DNA of 64,000 bases from an uncultured Oscillospiraceae bacterium (GTDB taxonomy: Bacteria; Bacillota; Clostridia; Oscillospirales; Oscillospiraceae). The translations under genes were made by a program, and so were the position numbers. The notes under the pieces were generated by a model, which ran no database searches, was not told the DNA's origin, and saw only the letters and a program-made list of their open reading frames with translations. Location of the stretch: positions 62,001 to 126,000 of the forward strand of contig CAKTPI010000003.1 of NCBI GenBank assembly GCA_934591635.1, given 5' to 3'. Shown in pieces: positions 1 through 8,083 of the stretch; position 1 is the first letter of the stretch, and the number at the start of each line of letters is the position of its first letter.

Positions 1-1638
1 GATGGATATAATGTGGAGGATGTGCTTCGTTCTGCCTATGCGGAGCTGCAGCGTGTCCAGAAGCAGATGCATCAGCTGGAAGAAAAGATGCAGTCTGGCG
101 CAACGGAAAGTGAACTAAAGGAATATGATGCGCTCTCTAACCGATTCCAGGCTGGCGGCGGCTATGAAATGGATGTGGAAGTTGACAAAATCTGTAATGG
201 CCTGGGCATCTCTCAGGAGCAGCGCGGCCAAGAGTTTTCCAGTCTGTCCGGCGGTGAAAAAACCAGGGTGAATCTCGCTCGTCTCCTACTGGAAAAGACA
301 GATATCCTACTTTTGGACGAGCCTACAAATCATCTGGATTTAAATAGTGTGGAGTGGTTGGAGGCATATATCAAGGCATTCAAGGGGACGGTGCTTGCTA
401 TCTCCCATGACCGGTATTTTATTGACCAGGTTGCAGATCGGGTAATCGAAATCGTGGATGGCCACGCAGAATTCTATTCCGGCAACTATTCCTTCTACAT
501 GGATGAGAAGCAGGCCCGCTTTGACTTGCAAATGAAGCAATATGAGCAGGAGCAGGCGAAGCTCAAACAGCTGGGGTATACGGTAGAACGGATGAAGGGA
601 TGGGGCATCAATAACCGAACTCTCTACCGTCGGGCGATGTCCATTCAGCACCGTATGGAGCGGATTCGTAAGACGGAGAAGCCGAAGGCAGAACGAACCA
701 TGAAGGCTTCTTTCGGTGAAAAAGAGTTTTCTGGTGATGTGGTATTCAAGTTGAAAAATGTTTCCAAATGCTTTGGAGACAGGACATTGTTTTCGGATGT
801 CAATATGAATGTGGAAGCAGGGGAACGGATTGCATTGCTGGGTGACAATGGCACCGGAAAATCCACGTTTATTAAGTGCCTGCTGGGAGAGGAAGACTGC
901 GGAGGCAAAATTCAGTTTGGCCCTACGGTGAAATGGGGCTATCTGCCTCAAATCATCCATTTTGATCACCCGGAACGCAGCCTGTACGATACAATGCTTT
1001 ATGAAAAAAACTGTACACCGCAGACTGCGCGTGACCGCCTGGGAGCGTTTATGTTCCAGGGAGAGGACGTATTTAAAACGGTCGGAAATCTTTCCGGCGG
1101 CGAGCAGTCGCGTCTTCGGCTGTGTATGCTGATGGATGAGAAGATCAACCTTCTAATTCTGGATGAGCCCACAAACCATTTGGATATTGCTTCCCGGGAA
1201 TGGGTGGAGGCAGCAATAGAAGAGTTCGAAGGCGTACTTCTGTTTGTTTCCCATGACCGCTATTTTATTGAAAAGTTTGCAGAACGTATTTGGCTCCTGA
1301 AGGATGGAACAATCCGCGATTTCCGCTGCGGCTATCAAAAATATCGTGCAATCCTGGAACATGAAGCAGCTGCAAGGCAACCGGTAAAGCAGCCTCCGAA
1401 AGAAAGAAAGGAAAAGCCAAAGGGGGGCACCAAGGATTCTGACAAGCTGGTGCGTCGCCTGGAGCGGGAGATTGAGAAACAGGAAGCGACCATTGCAGAA
1501 ATGGATAAAAAAATCCAGGCTGCCGCAGCTGATTATCAAGAATTGAGTCGGCTGATGGAAGAGAAGGAAGGTGCCGAGGCGCGGCTTATGGATTTGATGG
1601 AGCAGTGGGAAACAGCTCAATCTGACCTTAGCAATTGA
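1..1638 (+). CDS. ABC-F family ATPase, 5' end outside window
   Basis: Soluble duplicated-ATPase protein of the ABC-F class, which act on ribosomes rather than as transporters. The frame is open from base 1, so the true start and the first Walker A lie upstream; the GTG at 13 is only the first internal start codon. Visible in order: first signature LSGGEKTRV and Walker B DILLLDEPTNHLD, the inter-domain linker, second Walker A GDNGTGKST, second signature LSGGEQSRL, second Walker B LLILDEPTNHLD, then a charged coiled-coil tail of about 80 residues. No transmembrane segment is present. Whether it is a housekeeping (Uup/YdiF-like) or antibiotic-protection type cannot be decided from this part. Confidence 0.93.
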   Translation, partial: DGYNVEDVLRSAYAELQRVQKQMHQLEEKMQSGATESELKEYDALSNRFQAGGGYEMDVEVDKICNGLGISQEQRGQEFSSLSGGEKTRVNLARLLLEKTDILLLDEPTNHLDLNSVEWLEAYIKAFKGTVLAISHDRYFIDQVADRVIEIVDGHAEFYSGNYSFYMDEKQARFDLQMKQYEQEQAKLKQLGYTVERMKGWGINNRTLYRRAMSIQHRMERIRKTEKPKAERTMKASFGEKEFSGDVVFKLKNVSKCFGDRTLFSDVNMNVEAGERIALLGDNGTGKSTFIKCLLGEEDCGGKIQFGPTVKWGYLPQIIHFDHPERSLYDTMLYEKNCTPQTARDRLGAFMFQGEDVFKTVGNLSGGEQSRLRLCMLMDEKINLLILDEPTNHLDIASREWVEAAIEEFEGVLLFVSHDRYFIEKFAERIWLLKDGTIRDFRCGYQKYRAILEHEAAARQPVKQPPKERKEKPKGGTKDSDKLVRRLEREIEKQEATIAEMDKKIQAAAADYQELSRLMEEKEGAEARLMDLMEQWETAQSDLSN

Positions 1639-1663
1639 CACACGGGAAAAATAGGCATATAAT
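1635..1663 (+). promoter_or_regulatory. Consensus sigma-A promoter for mrp/apbC
   Basis: The -35 TTGACA (1635-1640) and -10 TATAAT (1658-1663) are both perfect, with a 17-bp spacer. The -35 overlaps the TGA stop codon of the ABC-F gene. Transcription should start near 1670, shortly before the ATG at 1696. Confidence 0.9.
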
Positions 1664-1695
1664 AGTCATATCAATGATCGAGGAGCGAATAACAA

Positions 1696-2520
1696 ATGAG
1701 TTCTTGCAACGGAAATTGTTCCAGCTGTGGCTCTGATTGCGGGGATCGCAAGACAGAAAGTCTGCTGGCTCAGCTAAATCCGAAATCTACAGTGAAAAAG
1801 GTGATTGCTGTTGTTTCTGGAAAAGGCGGCGTTGGTAAATCCACGGTTACGTCCATGTTGGCAGTGGCAATGGCGCGGGAAGGGAAGCGCGTAGGCGTGC
1901 TGGACGCAGATATTACCGGCCCGTCTGCACCGACTGCATTTGGGGTCAGAGAGTGCCAGGGAGCTAATGAGGATGGCCTTTATCCTGCACTGACCCGTAC
2001 CGGTATTCAGGTGATGTCCATTAATCTGTTACTTGACAATCCTGCAGATCCTGTTGTTTGGCGGGGGCCTGTGATTGCCGGTGCGGTGAAGCAATTTTGG
2101 ACAGATGTAATTTGGGAGAATGTTGACTATCTTTTTGTGGATATGCCTCCCGGAACCGGAGATGTTCCGCTGACTGTTTTTCAGAGCTTGCCGGTCAATG
2201 GAATTATCATTGTTACCAGTCCGCAGGATCTGGTAGCTATGATCGTGAATAAGGCAGTTAAAATGGCCAATATGATGCATATTCCTGTGTTGGGCTTTGT
2301 GGAGAATTATTCTTACCTCCAGTGTCCGGACTGTGGGAAGAAAATCAATGTGTTTGGCAAGAGTCATCTGGATGAAATTGCAGCCGAAAATAGTTTGCCT
2401 ATCCTGGCCCGCCTTCCCATTGACCCTGCTGTGGCTGAAGCCTACGATCATGGCCAGATGGAAACGGTAAATACAGATGTGCTTGCAGGAGCGGTTAAGG
2501 CTATAAAAAATGCCGAATAA
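1696..2520 (+). CDS. apbC: Mrp/NBP35-family iron-sulfur carrier ATPase
   Basis: P-loop ATPase of the Mrp/ApbC/NBP35 family, which bind and hand over Fe-S clusters in the cytoplasm. The 274-aa product has a Cys-rich N-terminus (CNGNCSSCGSDC) and a deviant Walker A GKGGVGKST at about residue 42. The family motif DMPPGTGD is near residue 150, and a CPDCGKK pair near residue 214 fits the C-terminal cluster-binding CxxC. The start is set by GGAG ten bases upstream of the ATG. It has its own consensus promoter and a strong terminator, so it is probably monocistronic. Symbol choice between mrp and apbC is arbitrary. Confidence 0.93.
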   Translation: MSSCNGNCSSCGSDCGDRKTESLLAQLNPKSTVKKVIAVVSGKGGVGKSTVTSMLAVAMAREGKRVGVLDADITGPSAPTAFGVRECQGANEDGLYPALTRTGIQVMSINLLLDNPADPVVWRGPVIAGAVKQFWTDVIWENVDYLFVDMPPGTGDVPLTVFQSLPVNGIIIVTSPQDLVAMIVNKAVKMANMMHIPVLGFVENYSYLQCPDCGKKINVFGKSHLDEIAAENSLPILARLPIDPAVAEAYDHGQMETVNTDVLAGAVKAIKNAE

Positions 2521-2526
2521 ATCGAA

Positions 2527-2567
2527 TGCTGGGCTTCTCAACATCCTGAGAAACCCAGCACTTTTTT
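2527..2567 (+). terminator. Rho-independent terminator after apbC
   Basis: A 14-bp stem (arms 2527-2540 and 2547-2560, one G-T pair) is followed by six T residues. It ends just before the convergent gene at 2582. Confidence 0.9.
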
Positions 2568-2581
2568 ACAATTTTATAATT

Positions 2582-3445
2582 TTATAATTTATAATCGTAA
2601 ACAAACCAAACGCCAAGTAAGGCTGCTGCAAAAGGAGAGTACTTGAGCAGTGCATCTGGTGAGATGGAGATGACACTAAATCCAAAGTAATCCATTGCAT
2701 AAAAGAGTGCACAGCAGAGAGCCGCGGAAAGCACTGCTCTCGTTAAATTTTTACCAATGGTATTAGAAAAAAAGAAGGTATAGAGTAGTCCGATAACTGG
2801 ATTTGCCGCAGTAAAAAGAATGCAGAGTAATGGATTGAAGAGGCTGACCAACAGAGCTACGGCCAGCACGCTTACCAGTGCGACAGGGGCAGATTCCGCA
2901 ACTACTGCGGGAAGAAATGCATTCAGAGCCCAATTTGCCGCTAAATCCAATGCTACAGCTGCCACAATGCAGACAATGCGAAGAAGGAACCAGGATATAA
3001 AGGAACGCCCGGTTGGAATCACAAAATTCATTAAGTGAATTAAAAAGCAAAGGATAATAAGCGATAGGAGCTGTGAGCAGAGCAGGGAAAGCGTTGAGCA
3101 TGCTGAGTAACTGATAATTAGAATATCGTTTCGAAAGAGAGCAAAGGGGAGTGGTGCTAGATACTGATTTAAATTCCATGGCTTTAGGGAATACACTGTG
3201 ACAGTTGCAACGTAAACAAAAAGAAGTTCCAGAAAGCCGGAGATGGAGCGGTTAACAGTACAGTGCTGTCCGAAAAATAACCGCAGGACAAACCCAATTC
3301 CAAGAAAAAATACAATTACAAGTGCAAAGAGAAGAATTGTGTTTTCTAGGTTCGCTGGAACTAACGCGTTGGCGTTATCTAAAAAAGATTGAATCGTTTC
3401 GATTAATCGATCCGCCCCTAACGCAGAGAACCAATCTATCTGCAT
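2582..3445 (-). CDS. Polytopic membrane protein of unknown function
   Basis: I do not recognise the family. The 287-aa protein is very hydrophobic with roughly seven to eight predicted membrane segments, starting near residues 37-60 and ending with one that runs almost to the C-terminus (KYSPFAAALLGVWFVYDYKL). The short non-membrane N-terminus (about 35 residues) is the only sizeable soluble part. No signal peptide, catalytic motif or transporter signature is visible. The start is supported by AGGAGGG seven bases upstream and a consensus promoter further up. It is transcribed alone, convergent with apbC. A loose CvpA-like appearance was considered but is not supported by any specific motif. 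Confidence 0.75.
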   Translation of the reverse strand: MQIDWFSALGADRLIETIQSFLDNANALVPANLENTILLFALVIVFFLGIGFVLRLFFGQHCTVNRSISGFLELLFVYVATVTVYSLKPWNLNQYLAPLPFALFRNDILIISYSACSTLSLLCSQLLSLIILCFLIHLMNFVIPTGRSFISWFLLRIVCIVAAVALDLAANWALNAFLPAVVAESAPVALVSVLAVALLVSLFNPLLCILFTAANPVIGLLYTFFFSNTIGKNLTRAVLSAALCCALFYAMDYFGFSVISISPDALLKYSPFAAALLGVWFVYDYKL

Positions 3446-3477
3446 GAAAGCCCTCCTGATGAAAAAACTACCAAGAA

Positions 3478-3506
3478 ATTATATCCCAAAAAGGAACGAA
3501 AATCAA
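3478..3506 (-). promoter_or_regulatory. Sigma-A promoter for the membrane protein gene
   Basis: Read on the minus strand: -35 TTGATT (3506-3501), 17-bp spacer, -10 TATAAT (3483-3478). It lies 33 bases upstream of the start codon. Confidence 0.8.
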
Positions 3507-3544
3507 CGTTACAAATAAAATATTAAGAAAGTTCTAATGATAAG

Positions 3545-3574
3545 AAAAACCTCCGCCATTTCTGACGGAGGTTT
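3545..3574 (-). terminator. Terminator after rplL
   Basis: Minus-strand stem AAACCTCCGTC / GGCGGAGGTTT followed by a T-run. It ends the rplJ-rplL transcript. Confidence 0.85.
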
Positions 3575-3595
3575 CAATATGAAGCATCAAATCAA

Positions 3596-3967
3596 TTACT
3601 TGATTTCGGCAGTAGCGCCAGCTTCCTTCAACTCGGCAACCAGCTTCTCGGCATCTTCCTTGGAGATGGCTTCCTTCAGGGTCTTGGGGCAGTTGTCAAC
3701 CAGATCCTTGGCATCCTTCAGGCCCAGGCCGGTAGCAGCGCGGACAACCTTGATAACGCCCAGCTTAGAAGCGCCAGCTTCCTTCAGAATAACATCAAAC
3801 TCGGTCTTCTCTTCCACAACCTCAGCAGCAGCAACGGGAGCGGCAACAGCGGCGGCAGCAGCAGAAACACCAAAGGTCTCCTCCAGGGTGTGAACCAGCT
3901 CGGACAGCTCCAGAACAGTCAGGCCCTTAACTTCTTCAACGATAGCAGCAATCTTTTCGCTAGCCAT
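3596..3967 (-). CDS. rplL: 50S ribosomal protein L7/L12
   Basis: Stalk protein of the large ribosomal subunit that recruits translation GTPases; it binds L10 as dimers. The 123-aa length is normal. The N-terminal dimerisation helix ([15 protein letters not shown]) is followed by the Ala-rich hinge (about residues 36-50) and the C-terminal domain with [19 protein letters not shown] and the final [16 protein letters not shown] lies upstream of the ATG. It is the last gene of the rplJ-rplL unit, with a terminator directly downstream. Confidence 0.98.
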   Translation of the reverse strand: MASEKIAAIVEEVKGLTVLELSELVHTLEETFGVSAAAAAVAAPVAAAEVVEEKTEFDVILKEAGASKLGVIKVVRAATGLGLKDAKDLVDNCPKTLKEAISKEDAEKLVAELKEAGATAEIK

Positions 3968-4024
3968 GGTAAAATCCTCCTAAATTATGTTTTGTTTTGA
4001 GTGAATGGAATTACGAAGCCAAAA

Positions 4025-4540
4025 TCAAGCTTCGGCGGCAGCTCCGCCTTCCTTCTGCTGCCGGATCTGATCCAGGACACAGGCAAGGCTGGAGATAGGA
4101 GCCAGGAAAGTACCGAGAACCTGAGCAACCAGAGCATTCTTGCTGGGCAGCTCACCGAAACCATTCAGGGCATCTACAGAAAGGACAGAGCCTTCCACGA
4201 TGCCGCCCTTAATGGATAGGACGTTCTTGTTCTTCTTGGCAAACTCGCACACGATACGAGCAGGGGCGATGGGGTCGCCGGTGGTGGAAGCCATAGCGGT
4301 AGTACCGTTCAGAACATGGCTAAAATCGTAACCTGCATTTTTGGTCGCGAAATTGGTCAGAGTGTTCTTAACAACGGAGTACTCAACACCGGCCTCACGG
4401 AACTGCTTACGCAGCTCGGTATCCTGAGCAACAGTGATACCCTTGTAATCAACAAAAACCACGGAAGTAGCTTCCTGAATTTTGCCGGTCAGGGATTCAA
4501 CAACTGCCTTCTTGCTCTCAAGAACCTTTGCGTTGGGCAT
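4025..4540 (-). CDS. rplJ: 50S ribosomal protein L10
   Basis: Stalk base protein that anchors L7/L12 dimers on 23S rRNA; in bacteria it also represses its own operon by binding the mRNA leader. 171 aa beginning MPNAKVLESKK. An upstream in-frame start at 4594 exists but falls inside the leader hairpin, while the ATG at 4540 has GGAGGTG at the right distance, so 4540 is chosen. It ends in an Ala-rich tail (GGAAAEA). It is co-transcribed with rplL from its own promoter and an attenuated leader. Confidence 0.97.
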   Translation of the reverse strand: MPNAKVLESKKAVVESLTGKIQEATSVVFVDYKGITVAQDTELRKQFREAGVEYSVVKNTLTNFATKNAGYDFSHVLNGTTAMASTTGDPIAPARIVCEFAKKNKNVLSIKGGIVEGSVLSVDALNGFGELPSKNALVAQVLGTFLAPISSLACVLDQIRQQKEGGAAAEA

Positions 4541-4554
4541 AATTTTCACCTCCG

Positions 4555-4585
4555 AAAAATAAAAATGTCTTCCTGCCAGAAGACA
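4555..4585 (-). terminator. Attenuator hairpin in the L10 leader
   Basis: Minus-strand stem TGTCTTC / GAAGACA around a 6-nt loop, followed by TTTTTATTTTT (4565-4555), just upstream of the rplJ ribosome-binding site. An overlapping alternative pairing with the GTCTTTCTGTC just upstream could act as antiterminator. Confidence 0.75.
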
Positions 4586-4661
4586 GAAAGACACGCTGAA
4601 ATTATTTATCCGCGCACCTCGGCAGGATTTATGCTTTCAAGCACCTGCTGTCTTTGGCAAC
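4555..4661 (-). ncRNA. L10 leader (ribosomal autoregulatory mRNA element)
   Basis: The minus-strand sequence between the rplJ promoter and ATG carries the two conserved strands of the L10 leader: GCCAAAGACAGCAGGTGC (4658-4641) and TAAATCCTGCCGAGGTGCG (4632-4613), which pair as AGCAGG/CCTGCC with the known bulges. A terminator-like hairpin follows (4585-4566). This is the known arrangement for feedback by the L10(L12)4 complex through premature termination. Confidence 0.88.
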
Positions 4662-4667
4662 TCAGAT

Positions 4668-4696
4668 ATGATAGCACATAGCAGTGCAATTGTCAA
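4668..4696 (-). promoter_or_regulatory. Promoter of the rplJ-rplL unit
   Basis: Minus strand: perfect -35 TTGACA (4696-4691), 17-bp spacer, -10 TATCAT (4673-4668). The predicted start near 4661 coincides with the beginning of the L10 leader. Confidence 0.88.
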
Positions 4697-4723
4697 GTTA
4701 TTTATAAAAACTTTTTTGCCTGA

Positions 4724-4760
4724 TTTATAAAAACTCCCGGGACATTAAGTGCCCCGGGAG
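4724..4760 (-). terminator. Terminator after rplA
   Basis: Minus-strand stem CTCCCGGG / CCCGGGAG (4760-4734) followed by an AT-rich tract beginning TTTTTAT. It separates the rpmG-rplA transcript from the independent rplJ promoter. Confidence 0.85.
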
Positions 4761-4769
4761 CAAAAACAA

Positions 4770-5462
4770 TTACAAATACTTTGCGGTAGAAACCTTCACG
4801 CCGGGACCCATGGTGGATGCCACGGTGCAGGATCGGATATACTGGCCCTTGGCAGCGGAGGGCTTTGCCTTCACAACAGCCTTCACCAGAGTGTCCATGT
4901 TCTCGGTCAACTTCTCGGAACCGAAAGAAACCTTGCCGATGGGGCAATGGATGATGTTTGTCTTGTCCAGACGGTACTCAACCTTACCGGCTTTAATTTC
5001 CTTGACGGCAGCGCCGACATTGGGGGTAACAGTACCCGCCTTGGGGGAGGGCATCAAGCCCTTGGGGCCCAGAACCTTACCAAGACGGCCAACAATGCCC
5101 ATCATGTCGGGAGCAGCGACAACAACGTCAAAATCAAACCAGTTCTCCTTGGTGATCTTCTCGACCAGCTCCATGCCGCCAACATAGTCAGCGCCAGCCT
5201 CTTTAGCCTCATCAACCTTGGCATCCTTAGCAAACACAAGAACGCGGCGGGTCTTACCGGTACCATTGGGCAGAACCACGGCACCACGAACCTGCTGGTC
5301 AGCGTGACGGGAGTCGACACCTAACTTGATGTGGATTTCAACGGTCTCATCGAATTTAGCAGAAGCACCCTTCACAACCAAATCCAGAGCTTCGGTGGGA
5401 TCATACTGAACGGAGCGGTCAATCAGTTTGGCGCTCTCCTTATACTTTTTGCCTCTAAACAA
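4770..5462 (-). CDS. rplA: 50S ribosomal protein L1
   Basis: Large-subunit protein of the L1 stalk, controlling release of E-site tRNA; it commonly represses its own operon. 230 aa with the family pattern [47 protein letters not shown] and a final [12 protein letters not shown]. The start codon is TTG (5462-5460), chosen because AAGGAGG sits eight bases upstream and no ATG or GTG fits; the residue after it (F) replaces the more usual basic start. It follows rplK with 77 bp between, containing a perfect CCGAAAT/ATTTCGG hairpin. Confidence 0.97.
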   Translation of the reverse strand: MFRGKKYKESAKLIDRSVQYDPTEALDLVVKGASAKFDETVEIHIKLGVDSRHADQQVRGAVVLPNGTGKTRRVLVFAKDAKVDEAKEAGADYVGGMELVEKITKENWFDFDVVVAAPDMMGIVGRLGKVLGPKGLMPSPKAGTVTPNVGAAVKEIKAGKVEYRLDKTNIIHCPIGKVSFGSEKLTENMDTLVKAVVKAKPSAAKGQYIRSCTVASTMGPGVKVSTAKYL

Positions 5463-5539
5463 TTTTTTATCCTCCTTAAAGTGGTGATGCGGAATAATCC
5501 TCCCACATTTCCGAAATCGAATTTCGGATTAGCAAATTA

Positions 5540-5965
5540 TCAATCAACAACAACAACGCCCATGGAGCGGCAGGTACCAGCGACCTGGCTCTCTGCTGCT
5601 TCCTGAGAAGCGACGTTCAAATCGGGCAGCTTGGTTTTGGCGATCTCAGCAATCTGAGCCTTGGTGATGGTGCCAACCTTGGTCTTGTTGGGGACGCCGG
5701 AACCCTTGTCCAGACCGATTGCCTTCATAATCAGCATGGGGGTCGGAGGAGTCTTGGTGATAAAGGTAAAGCTGCGATCCGCGTAAACGGTGATGACAAC
5801 AGGAATCTTGTAGCCCTCCATGTCCTTGGTACGGGCGTTGAATTCCTTGATGAAAGCAGCAATATTTACACCGTGCTGACCCAGGGCAGGGCCAACAGGG
5901 GGGGAAGCGGTTGCCTTAGCGGCGTTGATCTGAAGCTTAATAATGCCAGTGACTTTCTGTGCCAT
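5540..5965 (-). CDS. rplK: 50S ribosomal protein L11
   Basis: Binds 23S rRNA at the GTPase-associated centre. 141 aa, normal length. It begins [20 protein letters not shown] and contains [14 protein letters not shown] and the C-terminal rRNA-binding domain ending [12 protein letters not shown]. An in-frame codon three positions upstream is rejected in favour of the ATG at 5965, which has GGAGGTGC at proper distance. It lies between nusG and rplA, the usual order. Confidence 0.98.
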   Translation of the reverse strand: MAQKVTGIIKLQINAAKATASPPVGPALGQHGVNIAAFIKEFNARTKDMEGYKIPVVITVYADRSFTFITKTPPTPMLIMKAIGLDKGSGVPNKTKVGTITKAQIAEIAKTKLPDLNVASQEAAESQVAGTCRSMGVVVVD

Positions 5966-6068
5966 AATAAGCACCTCCTGAATAAAATGTGGTAATATGC
6001 GCTGTGCGCATTTCTTGCGGGGTTTTCACCCCTCCCACGTTCCGGCCGGAAATTCCGACCCGATGCGT

Positions 6069-6599
6069 TTACTGGGAAATTACTTCCACCTGATCAAGCT
6101 CGAACTCGACGGTGGTTTCACGGCCAAACATAGAAACAATTACATTGACCGAGTTGTTTTCGACCTCAATGCTCTCGACCGTGCCGGTGAAAGAAGTCAA
6201 AGGACCATCCATAATACGGACGGTATCGCCAACAGAATAGTTAACAACGATCTCCTTTTTCTCCACGCCCATGGCGTAGACCTCCTCATCGGTAAGGGGG
6301 GTGGGATCGTTGCTGGAAGAACCTACGAAGCCAGTTACTCCGCGAACGTTCCGAATCACGTGCCAGGTATCATCGCTGTATACCATTTTCACAAGAACGT
6401 AACCGGGATAAACCTTTCGGTCAAAAGTCTTGCTTACACCGGATTCCGTGATCTCGGTAACGGTCTCCAGCGGAATGGACACCGCGAGAATCTGATCCTG
6501 CAAATGGCGGGATTCGACTGTCTTCTCAATTGTTGCCTTCACGGTGTTTTCGTAGCCGGAGTAGGTATGCACGACATACCATTTTGCAGTTTCCGTCAT
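6069..6599 (-). CDS. nusG: Transcription termination/antitermination factor NusG
   Basis: Elongation factor that binds RNA polymerase and couples it to Rho or the ribosome. 176 aa: an N-terminal NGN domain (WYVVHTYSGYENTVKATIEK, then PGYVLVKMVYSDDTWHVIRN) and a C-terminal KOW domain near residue 125 (VGDTVRIMDGPLTSFTGTVE). The ribosome-binding site is weak (AGGTACAAGTC before the ATG), which suggests coupling to secE 10 bp upstream. Confidence 0.97.
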   Translation of the reverse strand: MTETAKWYVVHTYSGYENTVKATIEKTVESRHLQDQILAVSIPLETVTEITESGVSKTFDRKVYPGYVLVKMVYSDDTWHVIRNVRGVTGFVGSSSNDPTPLTDEEVYAMGVEKKEIVVNYSVGDTVRIMDGPLTSFTGTVESIEVENNSVNVIVSMFGRETTVEFELDQVEVISQ

Positions 6600-6609
6600 G
6601 ACTTGTACC

Positions 6610-6840
6610 TTAGTGGAAAGCGCCGATCAGGGCATCAATTCCGACCTGTGCCACAAAGTCAAACAGCCAGATGAACACGCCAACCGCAACAACGCAGCCG
6701 ACTACAATGGCTGTATTCTTCAGAACCTGCTTTGGGGTGGGCCAAACGACTTTTTTCAGTTCGCTACGAAGCTCACGGAAATACTTGCAGACCTTTCCCC
6801 AGGTTCTTTTGAACCAGTTTTCCTTTTTCACATCTGCCAT
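6610..6840 (-). CDS. secE: Preprotein translocase subunit SecE
   Basis: Small essential subunit of the SecYEG channel. 76 aa with an amphipathic region WFKRTWGKVCKYFRELRSEL, the conserved KKVVWPTPKQVLKNT, and one membrane segment (about residues 47-68). Single-span form typical of Firmicutes. It lies between rpmG and nusG, which is the standard gene order and confirms the assignment. Confidence 0.97.
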   Translation of the reverse strand: MADVKKENWFKRTWGKVCKYFRELRSELKKVVWPTPKQVLKNTAIVVGCVVAVGVFIWLFDFVAQVGIDALIGAFH

Positions 6841-6853
6841 GTCGGGAACCTCC

Positions 6854-7003
6854 TTACTTCGTCTCAGTGTGAACGGTGTGCTTCTTGCAGAATCTGCAAT
6901 ACTTCTTCATCTCGAGACGGTCAGGATCGTTCTTCTTGTTCTTCATGGAATTGTAGTTTCTCTGCTTGCACTCAGAGCATCTCAAAGTGACTTTAACGCG
7001 CAT
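6854..7003 (-). CDS. rpmG: 50S ribosomal protein L33
   Basis: A 49-codon gene: [17 protein letters not shown] at the N-terminus and two CxxC pairs (CSEC and CRFC), so the zinc-binding C+ form of L33, ending [18 protein letters not shown] precedes the ATG. It is first in the rpmG-secE-nusG-rplK-rplA transcript, with a consensus promoter 120 bp upstream. Confidence 0.96.
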   Translation of the reverse strand: MRVKVTLRCSECKQRNYNSMKNKKNDPDRLEMKKYCRFCKKHTVHTETK

Positions 7004-7126
7004 AACGGCACCTCCTTAATACTGCCTCCCTGTATCACTCCAGCTAGATAGATTTAGGACTATAAATAGCCACATCCGGAGCTGAAAAAAGGCGCACAGA
7101 CACAGCCTCTTTTCACAGGTAGAAGT

Positions 7127-7155
7127 ATTCTAGCATAGGGGGGGACTAAAGTCAA
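7127..7155 (-). promoter_or_regulatory. Promoter of the rpmG-secE-nusG-rplK-rplA operon
   Basis: Minus strand: -35 TTGACT (7155-7150), 17-bp spacer, -10 TAGAAT (7132-7127). It leaves an untranslated leader of about 115 bases before rpmG. Confidence 0.85.
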
Positions 7156-7209
7156 CAATATTTTTGAAAAAATACAGAATTTTACCTTGTGTTTTCGTGT
7201 GCAGTCCGA

Positions 7210-7230
7210 TACAATACGGTATATATTGTA
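7210..7230. repeat. Inverted repeat upstream of ruvX
   Basis: TACAATA-7 nt-TATTGTA, a perfect 7-bp inverted repeat ending 17 bases before the ruvX ATG. It could be an operator or part of a promoter region; nothing else supports either. Confidence 0.4.
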
Positions 7231-7247
7231 TTTTGGAGGAAGTACGT

Positions 7248-7664
7248 ATGAAAATCATGGGAATTGACTACGGTGATGCGCGAACTGGAGTGGCAATTTC
7301 AGATCTTTTGTGTACAATTGTCGGAACAACCGCGGTGGTGCCGAGTCGGAATACGGAAAGGGCAGTTGCGGACATCGCTCGTATGGCAAAAGAGAATCAG
7401 GTCGGGGAGATTGTTGTAGGGCTCCCTAAAAATATGGACGGTACAGAAGGCGCGCGTGCGCAGCTTTGCCGGGAATTTGCTGAAATTCTTCACGAGGCCA
7501 CGGGCCTACCTGTGGCAATGTGGGACGAACGAAGGACCACAGTAGAGGCGCATCATATTTTGTCTGCCCATAACTACCACGGCAAAAAGCGCAAGGAGAC
7601 AGTGGATGCAGTTGCCGCATCGCTGATTCTGGAAGGATACCTTACATTTAAAAAGGGACAGTGA
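7248..7664 (+). CDS. ruvX: RuvX/YqgF pre-16S rRNA nuclease
   Basis: RNase H-fold nuclease that matures the 16S rRNA 5' end; older annotations call it a putative Holliday junction resolvase. 138 aa, standard length. Motifs: MGIDYGDARTGVAISD at the N-terminus (catalytic Asp), IVVGLPKNMDGTEG in the middle, WDERRTTVEAH, and VDAVAASLILEGYL at the C-terminus. The frame is open 28 codons further upstream, but the ATG at 7248 has GGAGGA at the correct distance and matches family N-termini. Confidence 0.94.
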   Translation: MKIMGIDYGDARTGVAISDLLCTIVGTTAVVPSRNTERAVADIARMAKENQVGEIVVGLPKNMDGTEGARAQLCREFAEILHEATGLPVAMWDERRTTVEAHHILSAHNYHGKKRKETVDAVAASLILEGYLTFKKGQ

Positions 7665-7692
7665 GTTCTCGCATGTCAATTTGATGAAAGAT

Positions 7693-7735
7693 GCAGCAGG
7701 AAGATTCGCGCTTATGAATCTTTCTGCTGCTTTTT
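7693..7735. terminator. Bidirectional terminator between ruvX and TauE/SafE genes
   Basis: 15-bp stem GCAGCAGGAAGATTC / GAATCTTTCTGCTGC (7693-7730) with one G-T pair, followed on the plus strand by TTTTTAT. It overlaps the 3' end of the convergent gene (stop at 7712). Confidence 0.85.
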
Positions 7736-8083
7736 ATATTTTAATTCCCGCAGAGCAGCGAGCAGGAGCAGCCCACCAAAAAGCTTCCGGAGAATGAGGG
7801 TGTTCCAGCCACTGCTGAGGATCGTAAAGCCAGCCGCAGCAATGCAGCCGGAGAGAATGGCTGGCAGAATGCGGCAAAAATGTGATCTTTTTCGCAGTAG
7901 ATAGATGATAGCAGTGATAAGAGCGGGAGGAATAAAAAAGAGCAGGTTGATATATTTTGCAGCGGGATAGTCCATCTCGCAGATCAATGTCAGCCAGATA
8001 ATTAGAAGACTTCCGCCGCCAATGCCAAGTCCGGATAAGAGACCGAGAGAAGAACTAACGAGAAGATTTAAGAAAAAAGGCAT
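7712..8083 (-). CDS. TauE/SafE-family half-size membrane protein (second of pair)
   Basis: A 123-aa protein with the N-terminal signature of the TauE/SafE permeases (LGLLSGLGIGGGSLLIIW) and four hydrophobic segments. Full-size family members (about 250 aa, eight segments) contain two such halves, so this probably pairs with the overlapping upstream gene. These permeases export sulfite, sulfoacetate or related small anions; the substrate here is unknown. The start at 8083 overlaps the previous gene by 16 bp. The last residues (KYKKQQKDS) are charged and cytoplasmic. Confidence 0.8.
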   Translation of the reverse strand: MPFFLNLLVSSSLGLLSGLGIGGGSLLIIWLTLICEMDYPAAKYINLLFFIPPALITAIIYLLRKRSHFCRILPAILSGCIAAAGFTILSSGWNTLILRKLFGGLLLLAALRELKYKKQQKDS

